From Nanobdellota archaeon (GTDB lineage Archaea; Nanobdellota; Nanobdellia; Parvarchaeales; Parvarchaeaceae): DNA of 33,521 nucleotides. Both the position numbers and the translations under genes were made by a program. Location of the stretch: contig JAKAAW010000007.1 of assembly GCA_021802105.1 (NCBI GenBank), forward strand, positions 1-33,521, read 5' to 3'. The stretch's first letter is position 1. Each line of letters starts with the position of its first letter. The notes beneath the pieces were generated by a model. The model made no database searches and was not told the origin of the DNA. It was given only the letters and a program-made list of their open reading frames with translations. Shown piece by piece: positions 9,066 to 18,460 of the stretch.

Positions 9066-9986
9066 ATGTCAGAAGATGTTTTAATGATGCCTAAGAGGAT
9101 ACTCGAGAACTCTTACGACATATACAATGAACTTAATAAGATAAATTCCGCCATGATGAGGGCTTCTGGTGTCCTGGGCGCCCAGATGGAAGAAGCACCC
9201 AAGATAGCTGATATAGGGCCGATGCTGAAGCCTGCAAGGGTGGAAGAGGCCGCACAGGCACCTAAGTCCGTGGAAAAGCCTATCAGTGAGAGGCATTCCA
9301 GAGCAGCTGCCATAGCTAGAGCTTTCGGTTTCAGTTCAAAAGTGCTGTCCGCACAGCGTGTCGAAGAAAAAAGAGTAACAGCTACAAAAAAAGAAGCCGT
9401 TAGGGCACCGCCAATAGGACTGAAGTCGACTGCGATGCCTACACCAATAGCGACTCCGCAGCCGCTGGTAATAACCAAGCTGCCAAGTACCTCTCCTGGG
9501 AAGATACCGAACCTTAAGCCACTGGAGCAACCTGTATCCACGGTAACTGCAGTAGCACGCAAAGAGGAGCTTAAAAAGCCTGAAATGAAGATAGCACCAA
9601 CACCGATTACGACAAAGCCGATACAGCCAGTACTTGATCAGGCGACGGTCGTCACGACTCCTACCACAACCGTCAAATCAAGGGTAGCAGAGACACATAT
9701 CCAAGTGGCTAAAACGGTCAGTGACATGGGAGCTTATCCTGTTACAAAGCCAGAGATCTTTGAGGAGAAAGGAGAGGCTGAGAAGGAGCTGGTCATGGCA
9801 TCGAACAACCCAGTCTCAAACCTGCTCAACATGGTAAAGACAAAGCATTCAATCACAATAGGGGAGGCCGCAGAAGCTCTGCACGTAGACAGATCTCTAG
9901 TGGAGACCTGGGCAAAACTGTTAAACAGCAACGCACTTTTAAAAATAAAATACCAGTTAATGGGGGATACTATACTCGAAGCTTGA
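9066..9986 (+). CDS. hypothetical protein with a Pro/Ala/Lys-rich linker and C-terminal winged-helix-like domain
   Basis: C-terminal LLNMVKTKHSITIGEAAEALHVDRSLVETWAKLLNSNALLKIKYQLMGDTILE; long low-complexity middle. Confidence 0.75.
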   Translation: MSEDVLMMPKRILENSYDIYNELNKINSAMMRASGVLGAQMEEAPKIADIGPMLKPARVEEAAQAPKSVEKPISERHSRAAAIARAFGFSSKVLSAQRVEEKRVTATKKEAVRAPPIGLKSTAMPTPIATPQPLVITKLPSTSPGKIPNLKPLEQPVSTVTAVARKEELKKPEMKIAPTPITTKPIQPVLDQATVVTTPTTTVKSRVAETHIQVAKTVSDMGAYPVTKPEIFEEKGEAEKELVMASNNPVSNLLNMVKTKHSITIGEAAEALHVDRSLVETWAKLLNSNALLKIKYQLMGDTILEA

Positions 9987-9987
9987 T

Positions 9988-10698
9988 ATGGCAGAAACAG
10001 CGGAAGCAGTCGATAGAGTCAAGCGCGTGCACTCTGGAGTACAGGGGTTTGACGAGATACTCAATGGCGGTATACCTACAGAGGACATAATACTTGTTAC
10101 AGGTACTCCTGGTTCCGGAAAAACAACGTTGTGTATGCAGATGCTCGATTACGGTGCAAAGAACGGAGAGAACGGCGTATATTTTACACTGGAAGAATCC
10201 GCAAAGGACATAATAGAACAGTTTAAGAACTTTGACCCTCAGATAGAGGATCTCATCAAGAGCGGTATGCTGAAAATAGTCGAGATAACGCTTACAGACT
10301 ACGAATCGTTTAAGGGGATGATAACGGCAGAGATGGAAGCCGCCAAGGCAAAGAGAGTCGTGATCGATTCAGTGACATACTTCCAGATGTTTTTTGCAGA
10401 TATAATGTCCATAAGAAAATCAATAATAGAAGTTTCGCAGCTTATAAAAAGTCACAATTGCTTTGGGCTCCTTATAGGCGAGATACCTTATGGAGAGAAC
10501 AAGCTCTCTGCTTTCGGCGTGGAAGAGTTCGCCGTCGACGGAGTGGTCGCTCTTTATCTCATGGAAAAAGCCGGTTCTTTCATAAGGGCTATACGCGTCG
10601 TAAAGATGCGGGACACGAACCACCTTACAAAATTCTGCCCTATGGAAATAAGTAACAAAGGCATAGTTATATATCCAAACGCAGAAGTATTTACCTAG
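9988..10698 (+). CDS. KaiC/RadA-like ATPase, single domain
   Basis: HSGVQGFDEILNGGIPTEDIILVTGTPGSGKTTLCMQM (Walker A) and RVVIDSVTYFQ (Walker B). Confidence 0.9.
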   Translation: MAETAEAVDRVKRVHSGVQGFDEILNGGIPTEDIILVTGTPGSGKTTLCMQMLDYGAKNGENGVYFTLEESAKDIIEQFKNFDPQIEDLIKSGMLKIVEITLTDYESFKGMITAEMEAAKAKRVVIDSVTYFQMFFADIMSIRKSIIEVSQLIKSHNCFGLLIGEIPYGENKLSAFGVEEFAVDGVVALYLMEKAGSFIRAIRVVKMRDTNHLTKFCPMEISNKGIVIYPNAEVFT

Positions 10699-10707
10699 AG
10701 ATAAATT

Positions 10708-11655
10708 ATGGCACTTTGGATAGAAAAATACAGACCAAAAAACTTTGATGAAGTCATAGGGCAGCGGGAGAGCGTCGATAAACTCAAAGCAATGTTAAAA
10801 AAGGGAGATATACAGCACATGATATTATCCGGTCCTCCTGGGGTCGGAAAAACCACCTGTGCAGTGGTTCTCGCCGTGTCTTTATTCGGAGACAAATGGA
10901 CACAGAATTTTATGGAGCTGAACGCGTCGGATGATAGAAAGCTAAGCGTTATACAGGGAAAAGTAAAAGAGTTCGCCCGTTCGCGCCCCATAGACGCGCC
11001 ATTCAAGATAATCCTTCTGGATGAGGGGGACTCACTTACACAGGAAGCACAGCAGGCTCTTAGAAGGATGATGGAGGAGTACAGCAGCACGTGCAGATTC
11101 GTCTTTAGTGTAAATTATCAGAGCAACATAATAGAACCTCTTCAGTCGAGGTGCGCTATACTACGATTTCAGCCTCTTTCAAAAGAAGATGTCTTCAAGT
11201 TCATAGATTGGATAGCAGACAGTGAGGAACTGACACTAGACAATAGTGCCAAGGATGCGCTAGAATACGTGTCCAAGGGAGATCTCAGGGCGCTCACGAA
11301 TCTACTACAGTCGCTGTCTAATGTCTCAAAGAGGATAACTGGGGAGATGGTGTACGAGAACGCAGGAACAATAGACAAAGGGAAGATAAAGAGCGGTCTG
11401 GATGCAGCGGTAAAAGGCGACTATATTAAGGCCAGGAAGATATTCGAGGAACTGATAGGCACGGGAGTAAATATGAAAGAACTGCTCTCAGAAATATTCG
11501 ATGTAGTCATCTCAGATGAGGATGTAATAGACAGGAGGGTGAGGAGCTACGTAGTCGAAAAATTGGCAGAAACCGACTATAGAATAATAGAGGGAGCAAC
11601 ACCTTACATACAGTTCCAGGCATTTCTTGCATTCCTTTCGACTCTGAAGCACTAA
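10708..11655 (+). CDS. rfcS: replication factor C small subunit
   Basis: MALWIEKYRPKNFDEVIGQRE, GPPGVGKTT, LDEGDSLTQEAQQALRRMMEEYS, SRC sensor motif. Confidence 0.96.
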   Translation: MALWIEKYRPKNFDEVIGQRESVDKLKAMLKKGDIQHMILSGPPGVGKTTCAVVLAVSLFGDKWTQNFMELNASDDRKLSVIQGKVKEFARSRPIDAPFKIILLDEGDSLTQEAQQALRRMMEEYSSTCRFVFSVNYQSNIIEPLQSRCAILRFQPLSKEDVFKFIDWIADSEELTLDNSAKDALEYVSKGDLRALTNLLQSLSNVSKRITGEMVYENAGTIDKGKIKSGLDAAVKGDYIKARKIFEELIGTGVNMKELLSEIFDVVISDEDVIDRRVRSYVVEKLAETDYRIIEGATPYIQFQAFLAFLSTLKH

Positions 11656-11659
11656 TAAT

Positions 11660-12646
11660 ATGTTAAAATTACCAGAAGAGAGGCTTGACGGCTTTCTTGA
11701 GAACTACCCTGGTAAAATAAGAGGGGAAGTCGTGGCGCTTGTTCAGAAAGGAGAGAACAAGTTTGTATTCGAGGGACCTGCCGGCTCAGGAAAATCCTTT
11801 CTCGCTAAAGCTTTTGCAGAATCCTTTGGCATGCATCTTGAAACAATAAATCTGTATCTTCTGGATTCCGTTGATGATTCTACCCAGTCTGATCAGATAT
11901 ACAACACCATAATGAACGAGGCAAGATCAAAAACATTATTTGATTCCAGTTCAAAAGTGTTGTTCGTAGAGGATCTTGATAAGGTGCTCTCTGTAGACGC
12001 CAAGATATTGAACAAGCTAAGACAGATCAATAGCGCGATAATAATCTTTGAATCCAGGAATGGAGAATCTTTTCGTTCAAAAGGCAGGTCGCATCTCAGC
12101 GGATACAAAATTATACGCTTCTACAGACCGAATGACAGAGTGCTAAAAGCCTTTGCGTACAGGATCCTAGCACTAAATAAGATCAATCTTCCCGAGATTC
12201 TTGTAGACAAGATAGTAAAAAACGCAAGGGGGAACATGTCGAGCGTGATATCAGACCTGAATACTGCCGTTACTACGGGAAAGGATATGACTATAGTTCC
12301 CCGCGATTCCGAAGACACGTTGTTCGAGCGCCTAGACTCTGTCTTCACTGGCAACACGGGCGGCATAAACACGCATTTTCCATCAGATTCCGAGGCGAAA
12401 GCATTTGAGATATGGCTGGCTGACAAAATACCCTCTGTCTTCAGCGGGCAGTCACTTCATGCGGCATTTGACAGGGTAGCCATGTCTGACATCCTTCTTG
12501 GCAAGATCAAGAAACAAAATTGGGTCCTGCTTAAGTATATTCAAGAGGTGCTTTTTGATGGTATTAGCTCGCTGCCTGAAAAGAAAAGCGCAAAGTTGAC
12601 TTATTACGCTCCGAACTGGAACGTTTATTACAGGAGCTTTCAGTGA
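11660..12646 (+). CDS. rfcL: AAA+ ATPase, compact replication factor C large subunit-like
   Basis: GPAGSGKS Walker A, VLFVEDLDKV Walker B, directly downstream of rfcS. Confidence 0.7.
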   Translation: MLKLPEERLDGFLENYPGKIRGEVVALVQKGENKFVFEGPAGSGKSFLAKAFAESFGMHLETINLYLLDSVDDSTQSDQIYNTIMNEARSKTLFDSSSKVLFVEDLDKVLSVDAKILNKLRQINSAIIIFESRNGESFRSKGRSHLSGYKIIRFYRPNDRVLKAFAYRILALNKINLPEILVDKIVKNARGNMSSVISDLNTAVTTGKDMTIVPRDSEDTLFERLDSVFTGNTGGINTHFPSDSEAKAFEIWLADKIPSVFSGQSLHAAFDRVAMSDILLGKIKKQNWVLLKYIQEVLFDGISSLPEKKSAKLTYYAPNWNVYYRSFQ

Positions 12647-12647
12647 G

Positions 12648-13445
12648 TTATTTTTCCACGTAGATATCAAAACATTCTCTCACCATGTAAGGGGCGACTT
12701 CACCGGCCCTTTTTGCCGTTATCCTCCTTACCGTAGCGGCGCCGTCTATAATCTCTCTTATCTTTTTTATGGAAGACGAGACAGAGTTGTCATATCCTTC
12801 CTTCTCATCTATGAATGAGTACATGTGGATGATACACTCCTTTTTTGCGGCTTTTATCGCAGCAGGCAGAAAATCATACGTTCCAACTGGGAAATTCATT
12901 ATTATCCTGTCGAATTTCTTTTTCAACTTCCATGATATTTTCTTAGAGTCTCCTTCAAAAACATGCACGTTGCCTACTTTGTTCAAATAAATGTTTCTTT
13001 TCAATTCTTCAATAGCGCTGTGATTTATATCTATAGCGTATATTTCCTTCGCCGTTTTTGCCAACTCTATAGCGTACGGCCCCACTCCGCAGAACATATC
13101 GAGAACCGACTCGTTGCGCTTTGTAGATTTTGATATCCTCAATCGCTCCGAGGACAATCTTGGCGTGAAGAAAACTTTTTTTATATCGATATAGAACACG
13201 CATCCGTTCTCCTTGTGCAGTGTCGCAGAGCTCTTCTTCCCGGCGACCCATACTACCTTAGGGACTCTCTCTTCCCCTTCAGTCCTGCCGACCTTCTTGA
13301 ACACGCTGGTTATGTGCTTGTTCTTGCGCATTACGTCAGTGGCAATCATCCTGGCATCTGTAGCGCTTAGCTTGCTGCGGGGCTTGATGATTGCTATGTT
13401 TCCTATCACATCAAAACCGCTGTAGAGTCCAGTTTGTCCAGTCAT
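12648..13445 (-). CDS. tRNA (guanine-N1)-methyltransferase Trm5-like / Taw2-like
   Basis: VLDMFCGVGPYAIELAKTAKEIYAIDINHSAIEELKRNIYLNKV; MNFPVG catalytic motif (NPP-like). Confidence 0.85.
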   Translation of the reverse strand: MTGQTGLYSGFDVIGNIAIIKPRSKLSATDARMIATDVMRKNKHITSVFKKVGRTEGEERVPKVVWVAGKKSSATLHKENGCVFYIDIKKVFFTPRLSSERLRISKSTKRNESVLDMFCGVGPYAIELAKTAKEIYAIDINHSAIEELKRNIYLNKVGNVHVFEGDSKKISWKLKKKFDRIIMNFPVGTYDFLPAAIKAAKKECIIHMYSFIDEKEGYDNSVSSSIKKIREIIDGAATVRRITAKRAGEVAPYMVRECFDIYVEK

Positions 13446-13618
13446 ATCCTGCTCCCGCCAGCACGTCTTCTGGTCAATAATCTGCCAAGCGGCAAGAAGA
13501 GAAACAGCACGAATATAAATGTCCTGAACACGAGTATGAGCATAAATGTCACGACTATGCTCAATACCATTATATAAATCAGGAGCATGTCAATACGCCT
13601 AGTCATAGGAAGTTCCAT
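13442..13618 (-). CDS. small hydrophobic protein (about 58 aa)
   Basis: MELPMTRRIDMLLIYIMVLSIVVTFMLILVFRTFIFVLFLFLPLGRLLTRRRAGGSRI; stop overlaps the Trm5-like start; start trimmed from the track because the ProRS promoter/start lies upstream. Confidence 0.55.
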   Translation of the reverse strand: MELPMTRRIDMLLIYIMVLSIVVTFMLILVFRTFIFVLFLFLPLGRLLTRRRAGGSRI

Positions 13619-13658
13619 GGCTCTATAAAAATATAAATGCGGGTTGGTAAGGATAGTC

Positions 13659-15101
13659 ATGGCAGCTGAAAGAAAAAATATCAAAAAAGAAGAGAACCTC
13701 ATAGACTGGTATAATGAGATTATGCTGAGGGCAGAGCTAGTGGATTTTTCGGCTGTGAAAGGTTTCGCTGTTTATCGTCCCTATGGGTATGAAATGTGGG
13801 AGCTTACACAAGAATTCTTGAACAGAAGGTTCAAAGCTCTCGGCGTAAAGAACACATACTTTCCACTCCTCATACCAGAGAGAATACTTAACAAGGAGAA
13901 AGAGCACATAGAAGGCTTCAGCGTAGAGGTGGCATGGGTCACCAAAGGAGGCGACAGAGATCTCGATGAAAAGTTGGCGATAAGGCCAACCTCAGAAACG
14001 ATAATGTATGACAGCTATTCAAGGTGGGTAAAAAGTTATAGGGACCTCCCTTTACTTCTTAACCAGTGGAACACTATGGTCAGGTGGGAAACAAAAGAGA
14101 CTAGATTTCTTCTCCGTGGTAGGGAGAATCTCTGGCAGGAAGGGCACTGCGTATTCGCATCAAAGGAGGAAGCAGAGAACAACGTACTTTTGACCATACT
14201 AATCTACAAAGACATGATGGAAGAGCTGTTTGCTATACCCGTCCTTGTAGGGAGGAAGAGCGAGCGCGAAAAGTTCGCCGGCGCTGTGAACACTTACACT
14301 GTTGAAGCAGTTTTGCCTAATAATTATGTGTCTCAGGCGGCTACATCCCATTACTTAGGTCAGAATTTCTCAAAGCCTTTCGACATAAAGTTTTTAGACG
14401 AGAAAAATGAATGGCAGTATGGTTACCAGACATCATGGGGGGCTTCAATGAGAGGTATAGGGATAATAGCGCTTGTGTTTGGCGATGACAAAGGGCTCGT
14501 ATTACCACCTAGAGTTGCACCAATACAGATTGTCGTGATACCCATACTTAAGGGAGAGGAAACGGACAGCAATGTCATAGAATACAGCAAAAGAATACAT
14601 GAGAAGCTCGGCAAGCTAGGTATCAGATCTGTTTTAGACGATAGGAAAACGTACTCTGCGGGATGGAAATTCAACGAATATGATCTCAAAGGAGTGCCGA
14701 TAAAGCTAGAAATCGGTGCCAGGGAGGTCGAGTCTGAATCTTTTTCGATAAAAATAAGATTATCTGGCGAGAAGGCCACGCTTAAGCTGGATGAAGTTAA
14801 AAGCATGCCGGAGAGACTTGAGCGCCTTCACATGGAAATGTTCGATAAAGCTAAGAAGGATATGGACTCTAGGATATCAATAGGAAAAGACAGGGAAGGA
14901 TTCGTCTCTGCTCTAAAAAACTCAACGGCTATAGTCAAATCAGCGTGGTGCAATAGGAGCGAGTGCGAGGACAAAATAAAAGATCAGACGGGCGCCACGT
15001 CAAGGCTCATACCTTTAGATAAAGAGGCTCTACTCGGAGAAAAGTGCGCTTTCTGCGGGGAAGAAGCGAAGGTTAATGCGTACTTCGCCAAGTCTTACTG
15101 A
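13659..15101 (+). CDS. proS: prolyl-tRNA synthetase, archaeal/eukaryotic type
   Basis: RPTSETIMYDSYSRWVKSYRDLPLLLNQWNTMVRWE; ATG 13659 chosen over the TTG at 13644. Confidence 0.95.
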   Translation: MAAERKNIKKEENLIDWYNEIMLRAELVDFSAVKGFAVYRPYGYEMWELTQEFLNRRFKALGVKNTYFPLLIPERILNKEKEHIEGFSVEVAWVTKGGDRDLDEKLAIRPTSETIMYDSYSRWVKSYRDLPLLLNQWNTMVRWETKETRFLLRGRENLWQEGHCVFASKEEAENNVLLTILIYKDMMEELFAIPVLVGRKSEREKFAGAVNTYTVEAVLPNNYVSQAATSHYLGQNFSKPFDIKFLDEKNEWQYGYQTSWGASMRGIGIIALVFGDDKGLVLPPRVAPIQIVVIPILKGEETDSNVIEYSKRIHEKLGKLGIRSVLDDRKTYSAGWKFNEYDLKGVPIKLEIGAREVESESFSIKIRLSGEKATLKLDEVKSMPERLERLHMEMFDKAKKDMDSRISIGKDREGFVSALKNSTAIVKSAWCNRSECEDKIKDQTGATSRLIPLDKEALLGEKCAFCGEEAKVNAYFAKSY

Positions 15102-15102
15102 T

Positions 15103-15594
15103 ATGGATGCTGTAGAATACTATAACACCATAAAAGACAGTTATGATGCGCTTTATAGCATGGAGCAGGAAGGGAAGATAGACTATTTTATATCAATAAT
15201 AAAACCAAAACACAGGCACCTAATACTTGATATCGGTGCAGGCTCGGGCATACTAGAGAGCAGGCTAAAAAAGAATAGGATAATAGCGCTTGAACCTTCC
15301 AAGCTTATAGACGAGTTCGCCAAGAAAAAACCTAAGAACGTAACGATAGTACGGAAAAGGATATTCGATTTCCACACCACTAAAAAATTCGATATTATCT
15401 TCTGTGTAACAGTGCTACAGGACATGAAGATAGACGAGAGGCAAGGTGCAATAGATGCCATGTTTAAGATGTGCAAAAAAGGGGGCAGGATCGTAATATC
15501 TGTGCTTGATGAATCCAGTATAGATTTATCTAACTTGAATCCTGAAAAAACAGGATCGATAGAGAACGATAGGTTCTATATCTTCCAGAACTAA
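15103..15594 (+). CDS. class I SAM-dependent methyltransferase
   Basis: HLILDIGAGSGILESRL motif I; start at ATG 15103 just after the ProRS stop. Confidence 0.8.
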   Translation: MDAVEYYNTIKDSYDALYSMEQEGKIDYFISIIKPKHRHLILDIGAGSGILESRLKKNRIIALEPSKLIDEFAKKKPKNVTIVRKRIFDFHTTKKFDIIFCVTVLQDMKIDERQGAIDAMFKMCKKGGRIVISVLDESSIDLSNLNPEKTGSIENDRFYIFQN

Positions 15595-15697
15595 AAATTA
15601 TTAATATATTAGACTATCCAATAAGAAAGCTTTAAATTAAGGCTTACCCTTATCTTTATTATAGTCGCTCATCGCGATTTCAATAAAGGAGGTTTAT

Positions 15698-15970
15698 ATG
15701 TCTGGTATAACAAAAGGTGAAAGAATAGACGCGAAAGCAGTCGTCGGTAAGACAGTGGTAGGGAAGAGCGGAAAGAAGCTTGGAGTAGTGAACGACCTTA
15801 TATATGAAGTAAGAACCGGTGAACTCGTCTCGCTTACTATAAAAGCACCAACATCATACGCAAACACGTTTCAGTTTGAAAAGGATCAGAACGGTTTCGA
15901 ACAGATTCCTTATAATTCAGTAATCTCTATAGGTGACTTTGTCGTCGTCGCAGAAGAAGATATAATATAA
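15698..15970 (+). CDS. PRC-barrel domain protein
   Basis: VVGKTVVGKSGKKLGVVNDLIYEVRTGELVSL; strong SD aaaggaggt upstream. Confidence 0.85.
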   Translation: MSGITKGERIDAKAVVGKTVVGKSGKKLGVVNDLIYEVRTGELVSLTIKAPTSYANTFQFEKDQNGFEQIPYNSVISIGDFVVVAEEDII

Positions 15971-16025
15971 TCCGCAGAACAGGCAGCGATCAGTGGATAT
16001 CTCATTTGCAAAAATGAACAGTGCT

Positions 16026-16244
16026 CTACTTTGTAGAGTGTGCTATTATGAACTCTTCTACTTTCTTCTCCTTAAAGAGTTTTGTAATATAACCAGCTAT
16101 CTTGTTTCTTATCGTTTTTTCTGTAGAGACTATCCCGTTCAAAGCCTGCTTGTTAGCTTCAAAATCATCACTGAACGAACCTTTGTACCTCTTTAGTACC
16201 TCTATCACAGTCTGCCTTATTGTCTTTCCTCTTATTCTTCCCAT
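16026..16244 (-). CDS. rps17e: ribosomal protein eS17
   Basis: MGRIRGKTIRQTVIEVLKRYKGSFSDDFEANKQAL...KTIRNKIAGYITKL. Confidence 0.92.
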   Translation of the reverse strand: MGRIRGKTIRQTVIEVLKRYKGSFSDDFEANKQALNGIVSTEKTIRNKIAGYITKLFKEKKVEEFIIAHSTK

Positions 16245-16391
16245 TTTCTATTAACGGTACGTCTGGCTATTTAAATGTTCCCCTTTTTATGATTTTGAGG
16301 ATAAAACTCTTCCGCCAAAATGTCAAAAAATAGCTGCCACTCTATACCAAAGTATCTAAGTATGTAGAGGCACAGACGTCATCAGATATGT

Positions 16392-16886
16392 TTACTTCGC
16401 AAACCTGATGTAAATCCTGCGGTATAGCAGCAGCACGGATAAAACTAGGACCGCTATTGTTGCAAGGTATATGTATAGAAATGGGGAAGCCGCGCTGTCA
16501 TTCATGCCAGAACCTATTGAAATCGTTAAAAGAAAACTTAAGAAACCCACCACTGCTAGCGCAAGAGCATGCACCGTAAATATCATGCTGAATGCTATGC
16601 TCTGTTTGTTTGCGTTTTTTTGCTCTCCAAGATGATAGAACAGTGAAGGGAGATTCATGAGATAAGGATATCTTTCAAATAACGTGTACCTATACCGGAT
16701 TATTAAAAGCAGTAACACCGAAACGCAGGTGAATACGAAAGGCACTATTAATATGGTGGTCCTGCTGGCGTTCCTGAAATAATAAATTCCTGCGAACCAG
16801 GCAAAAAGAATAAGCGATAATCCAACGGCAATAAGGACCTTGGCTATACCTTCTAGCCCATATCTCTTAAGCATTCTACTTGCCAT
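16392..16886 (-). CDS. four-TM hypothetical membrane protein
   Basis: 164 aa with four hydrophobic segments. Confidence 0.65.
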   Translation of the reverse strand: MASRMLKRYGLEGIAKVLIAVGLSLILFAWFAGIYYFRNASRTTILIVPFVFTCVSVLLLLIIRYRYTLFERYPYLMNLPSLFYHLGEQKNANKQSIAFSMIFTVHALALAVVGFLSFLLTISIGSGMNDSAASPFLYIYLATIAVLVLSVLLLYRRIYIRFAK

Positions 16887-16965
16887 AAGAACTATTCATA
16901 GCTGACCATTTATACTTTCTTATTGCTATCGAAATCGTCACCGAACTTGGCGTGGCACGCTTCTA

Positions 16966-16979
16966 AAAGTATTTATATG
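16966..16979 (+). promoter_or_regulatory. putative TATA box of the padR-ABC operon
   Basis: aaagtatttatatg, 33-46 nt upstream of the padR ATG. Confidence 0.5.
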
Positions 16980-16983
16980 CAGG

Positions 16984-17013
16984 ATATCTAAAAACGATAT
17001 CGGTTTTCGATAT
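16984..17013. promoter_or_regulatory. 30-nt palindrome, putative PadR operator
   Basis: ATATC-t-AAAA-a-CGATATCG-g-TTTT-c-GATAT; overlaps the padR start codon. Confidence 0.7.
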
Positions 17014-17458
17014 GTTTGAACACGGGAATTTCGGGCAGTTTGGCACGCACAGAGAAATTGGATTAAGGTACTGGGTACTCACAATGCTCTACAAGGATGA
17101 TGCGACGGGCGCAATGATTATGGACAGGATGGAAAAGCAGTCGATGGGTTTCTGGAGGCCTTCACCAGGCAGCGTGTACCCTCTTTTAAGTAAGATGGCA
17201 TCAGACGGCGAACTGGAATTGAGTATGAAAGGTGGCAAGAAATATTATAAGATAACAGAGAAAGGTAAAGATGTGATAAACAGCTCGTGGTTCCCGTGGA
17301 AGAATTTTATAGAACCACAAGATACAAGCTTAGAGAAGACTATAAAGGAGATAGAGAATGATGTCGAGTACCTTTTGGAGAAATCAGAGGATATAAAGAA
17401 GAATCCTTCTATGATGGTCAAACTGAGAAGGATCACGGACAAGCTTAAGAAAGTATAA
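17012..17458 (+). CDS. PadR family transcriptional regulator
   Basis: LRYWVLTMLYKDDATGAMIMDRMEK...WRPSPGSVYPLLSKMASDGEL...KYYKITEKGK. Confidence 0.92.
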   Translation: MFEHGNFGQFGTHREIGLRYWVLTMLYKDDATGAMIMDRMEKQSMGFWRPSPGSVYPLLSKMASDGELELSMKGGKKYYKITEKGKDVINSSWFPWKNFIEPQDTSLEKTIKEIENDVEYLLEKSEDIKKNPSMMVKLRRITDKLKKV

Positions 17459-17460
17459 TT

Positions 17461-18459
17461 ATGGATATAATACACGTTAAAAATCTTTCAAAGGTTTACA
17501 ACGGCAAAGTGAAAGCAGTGGACAAGATATCCTTCAATGTCAAGGAAGGGGAGATATTCGGTTTTTTGGGACCTAATGGCGCAGGTAAAACAACGACGAT
17601 AAAGATGCTCACGACTCTTATATCTCCCACAGCAGGGGACGCAAAGGTTTTCGGATACAGTATAACTAGAGAGGCGAACAAAGTAAGGGCATCGGTAGGT
17701 GTAGTGCCGCAGCAATTCACGGCCGATGAGGACCTAACCGGGTTTGATAACATGCTTCTCATGGCAGACTTATATGGTATTTCCAGAAAAATATCGAAAC
17801 AAAGGATAATAGAGTTGATGAGATTGGTCGACCTAGAATCTGCCGTGAAAAGAAAGGTTGGAACTTATTCAGGAGGCATGAGGAGGAGATTGGAGCTCGC
17901 TATAGGGCTTGTAAATCACCCAAGAGTGCTTTTCCTAGATGAACCTACACTCGGTTTGGATGTTCAAACTAGGACAGCCGTATGGGATTACATAAGAAAG
18001 ATGAAGAAAGATTACAACATGACTCTGTTCATGACAACACACTATCTGGAAGAGGCGGATTCGCTGTGCGACAGGGTAGCGATAATAGATCATGGCAGGA
18101 TAATAAAGATAGATTCTCCAGATAGGCTGAAAGCTAGTATAGGAGGAGATATAATCCAGCTAACAATCAGCAATGAGAAAGCCGACTTAAAAGGCGTCTT
18201 GAAGAGAGTCGTAGGTGTAAAAGAAGTAAAGAGAAGCGGCCGAGAATATAGGCTAAAGGTAAAATCAGCCGAAACAGTCGCACCTAAACTAATGGTGCTG
18301 ATAAGCTCCAAAGGGTACAAGGTTACAAAGCTGTCAATGACAAAACCAACCTTGGATGAAGTCTACCTAGACTACACTGGCAGATCACTCAGGGAAGAGG
18401 AAACTAGTTCTGGTGATTCAATGCTGCAGCGCAGAACCATGAGGCTAAGCAGGAGTTGA
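17461..18459 (+). CDS. ABC transporter ATP-binding protein (DrrA-like)
   Basis: GPNGAGKTTTIKML, YSGGMRRRLELAIGL, VLFLDEPTLGLD. Confidence 0.95.
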   Translation: MDIIHVKNLSKVYNGKVKAVDKISFNVKEGEIFGFLGPNGAGKTTTIKMLTTLISPTAGDAKVFGYSITREANKVRASVGVVPQQFTADEDLTGFDNMLLMADLYGISRKISKQRIIELMRLVDLESAVKRKVGTYSGGMRRRLELAIGLVNHPRVLFLDEPTLGLDVQTRTAVWDYIRKMKKDYNMTLFMTTHYLEEADSLCDRVAIIDHGRIIKIDSPDRLKASIGGDIIQLTISNEKADLKGVLKRVVGVKEVKRSGREYRLKVKSAETVAPKLMVLISSKGYKVTKLSMTKPTLDEVYLDYTGRSLREEETSSGDSMLQRRTMRLSRS

Positions 18460-18460
18460 T

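Noticed and set aside
9113-9562. 149-aa minus-strand ORF (and other ORFs antisense to 9066-9986)
   Set aside because: Shadow ORF of the Pro/Ala-rich coding strand gene
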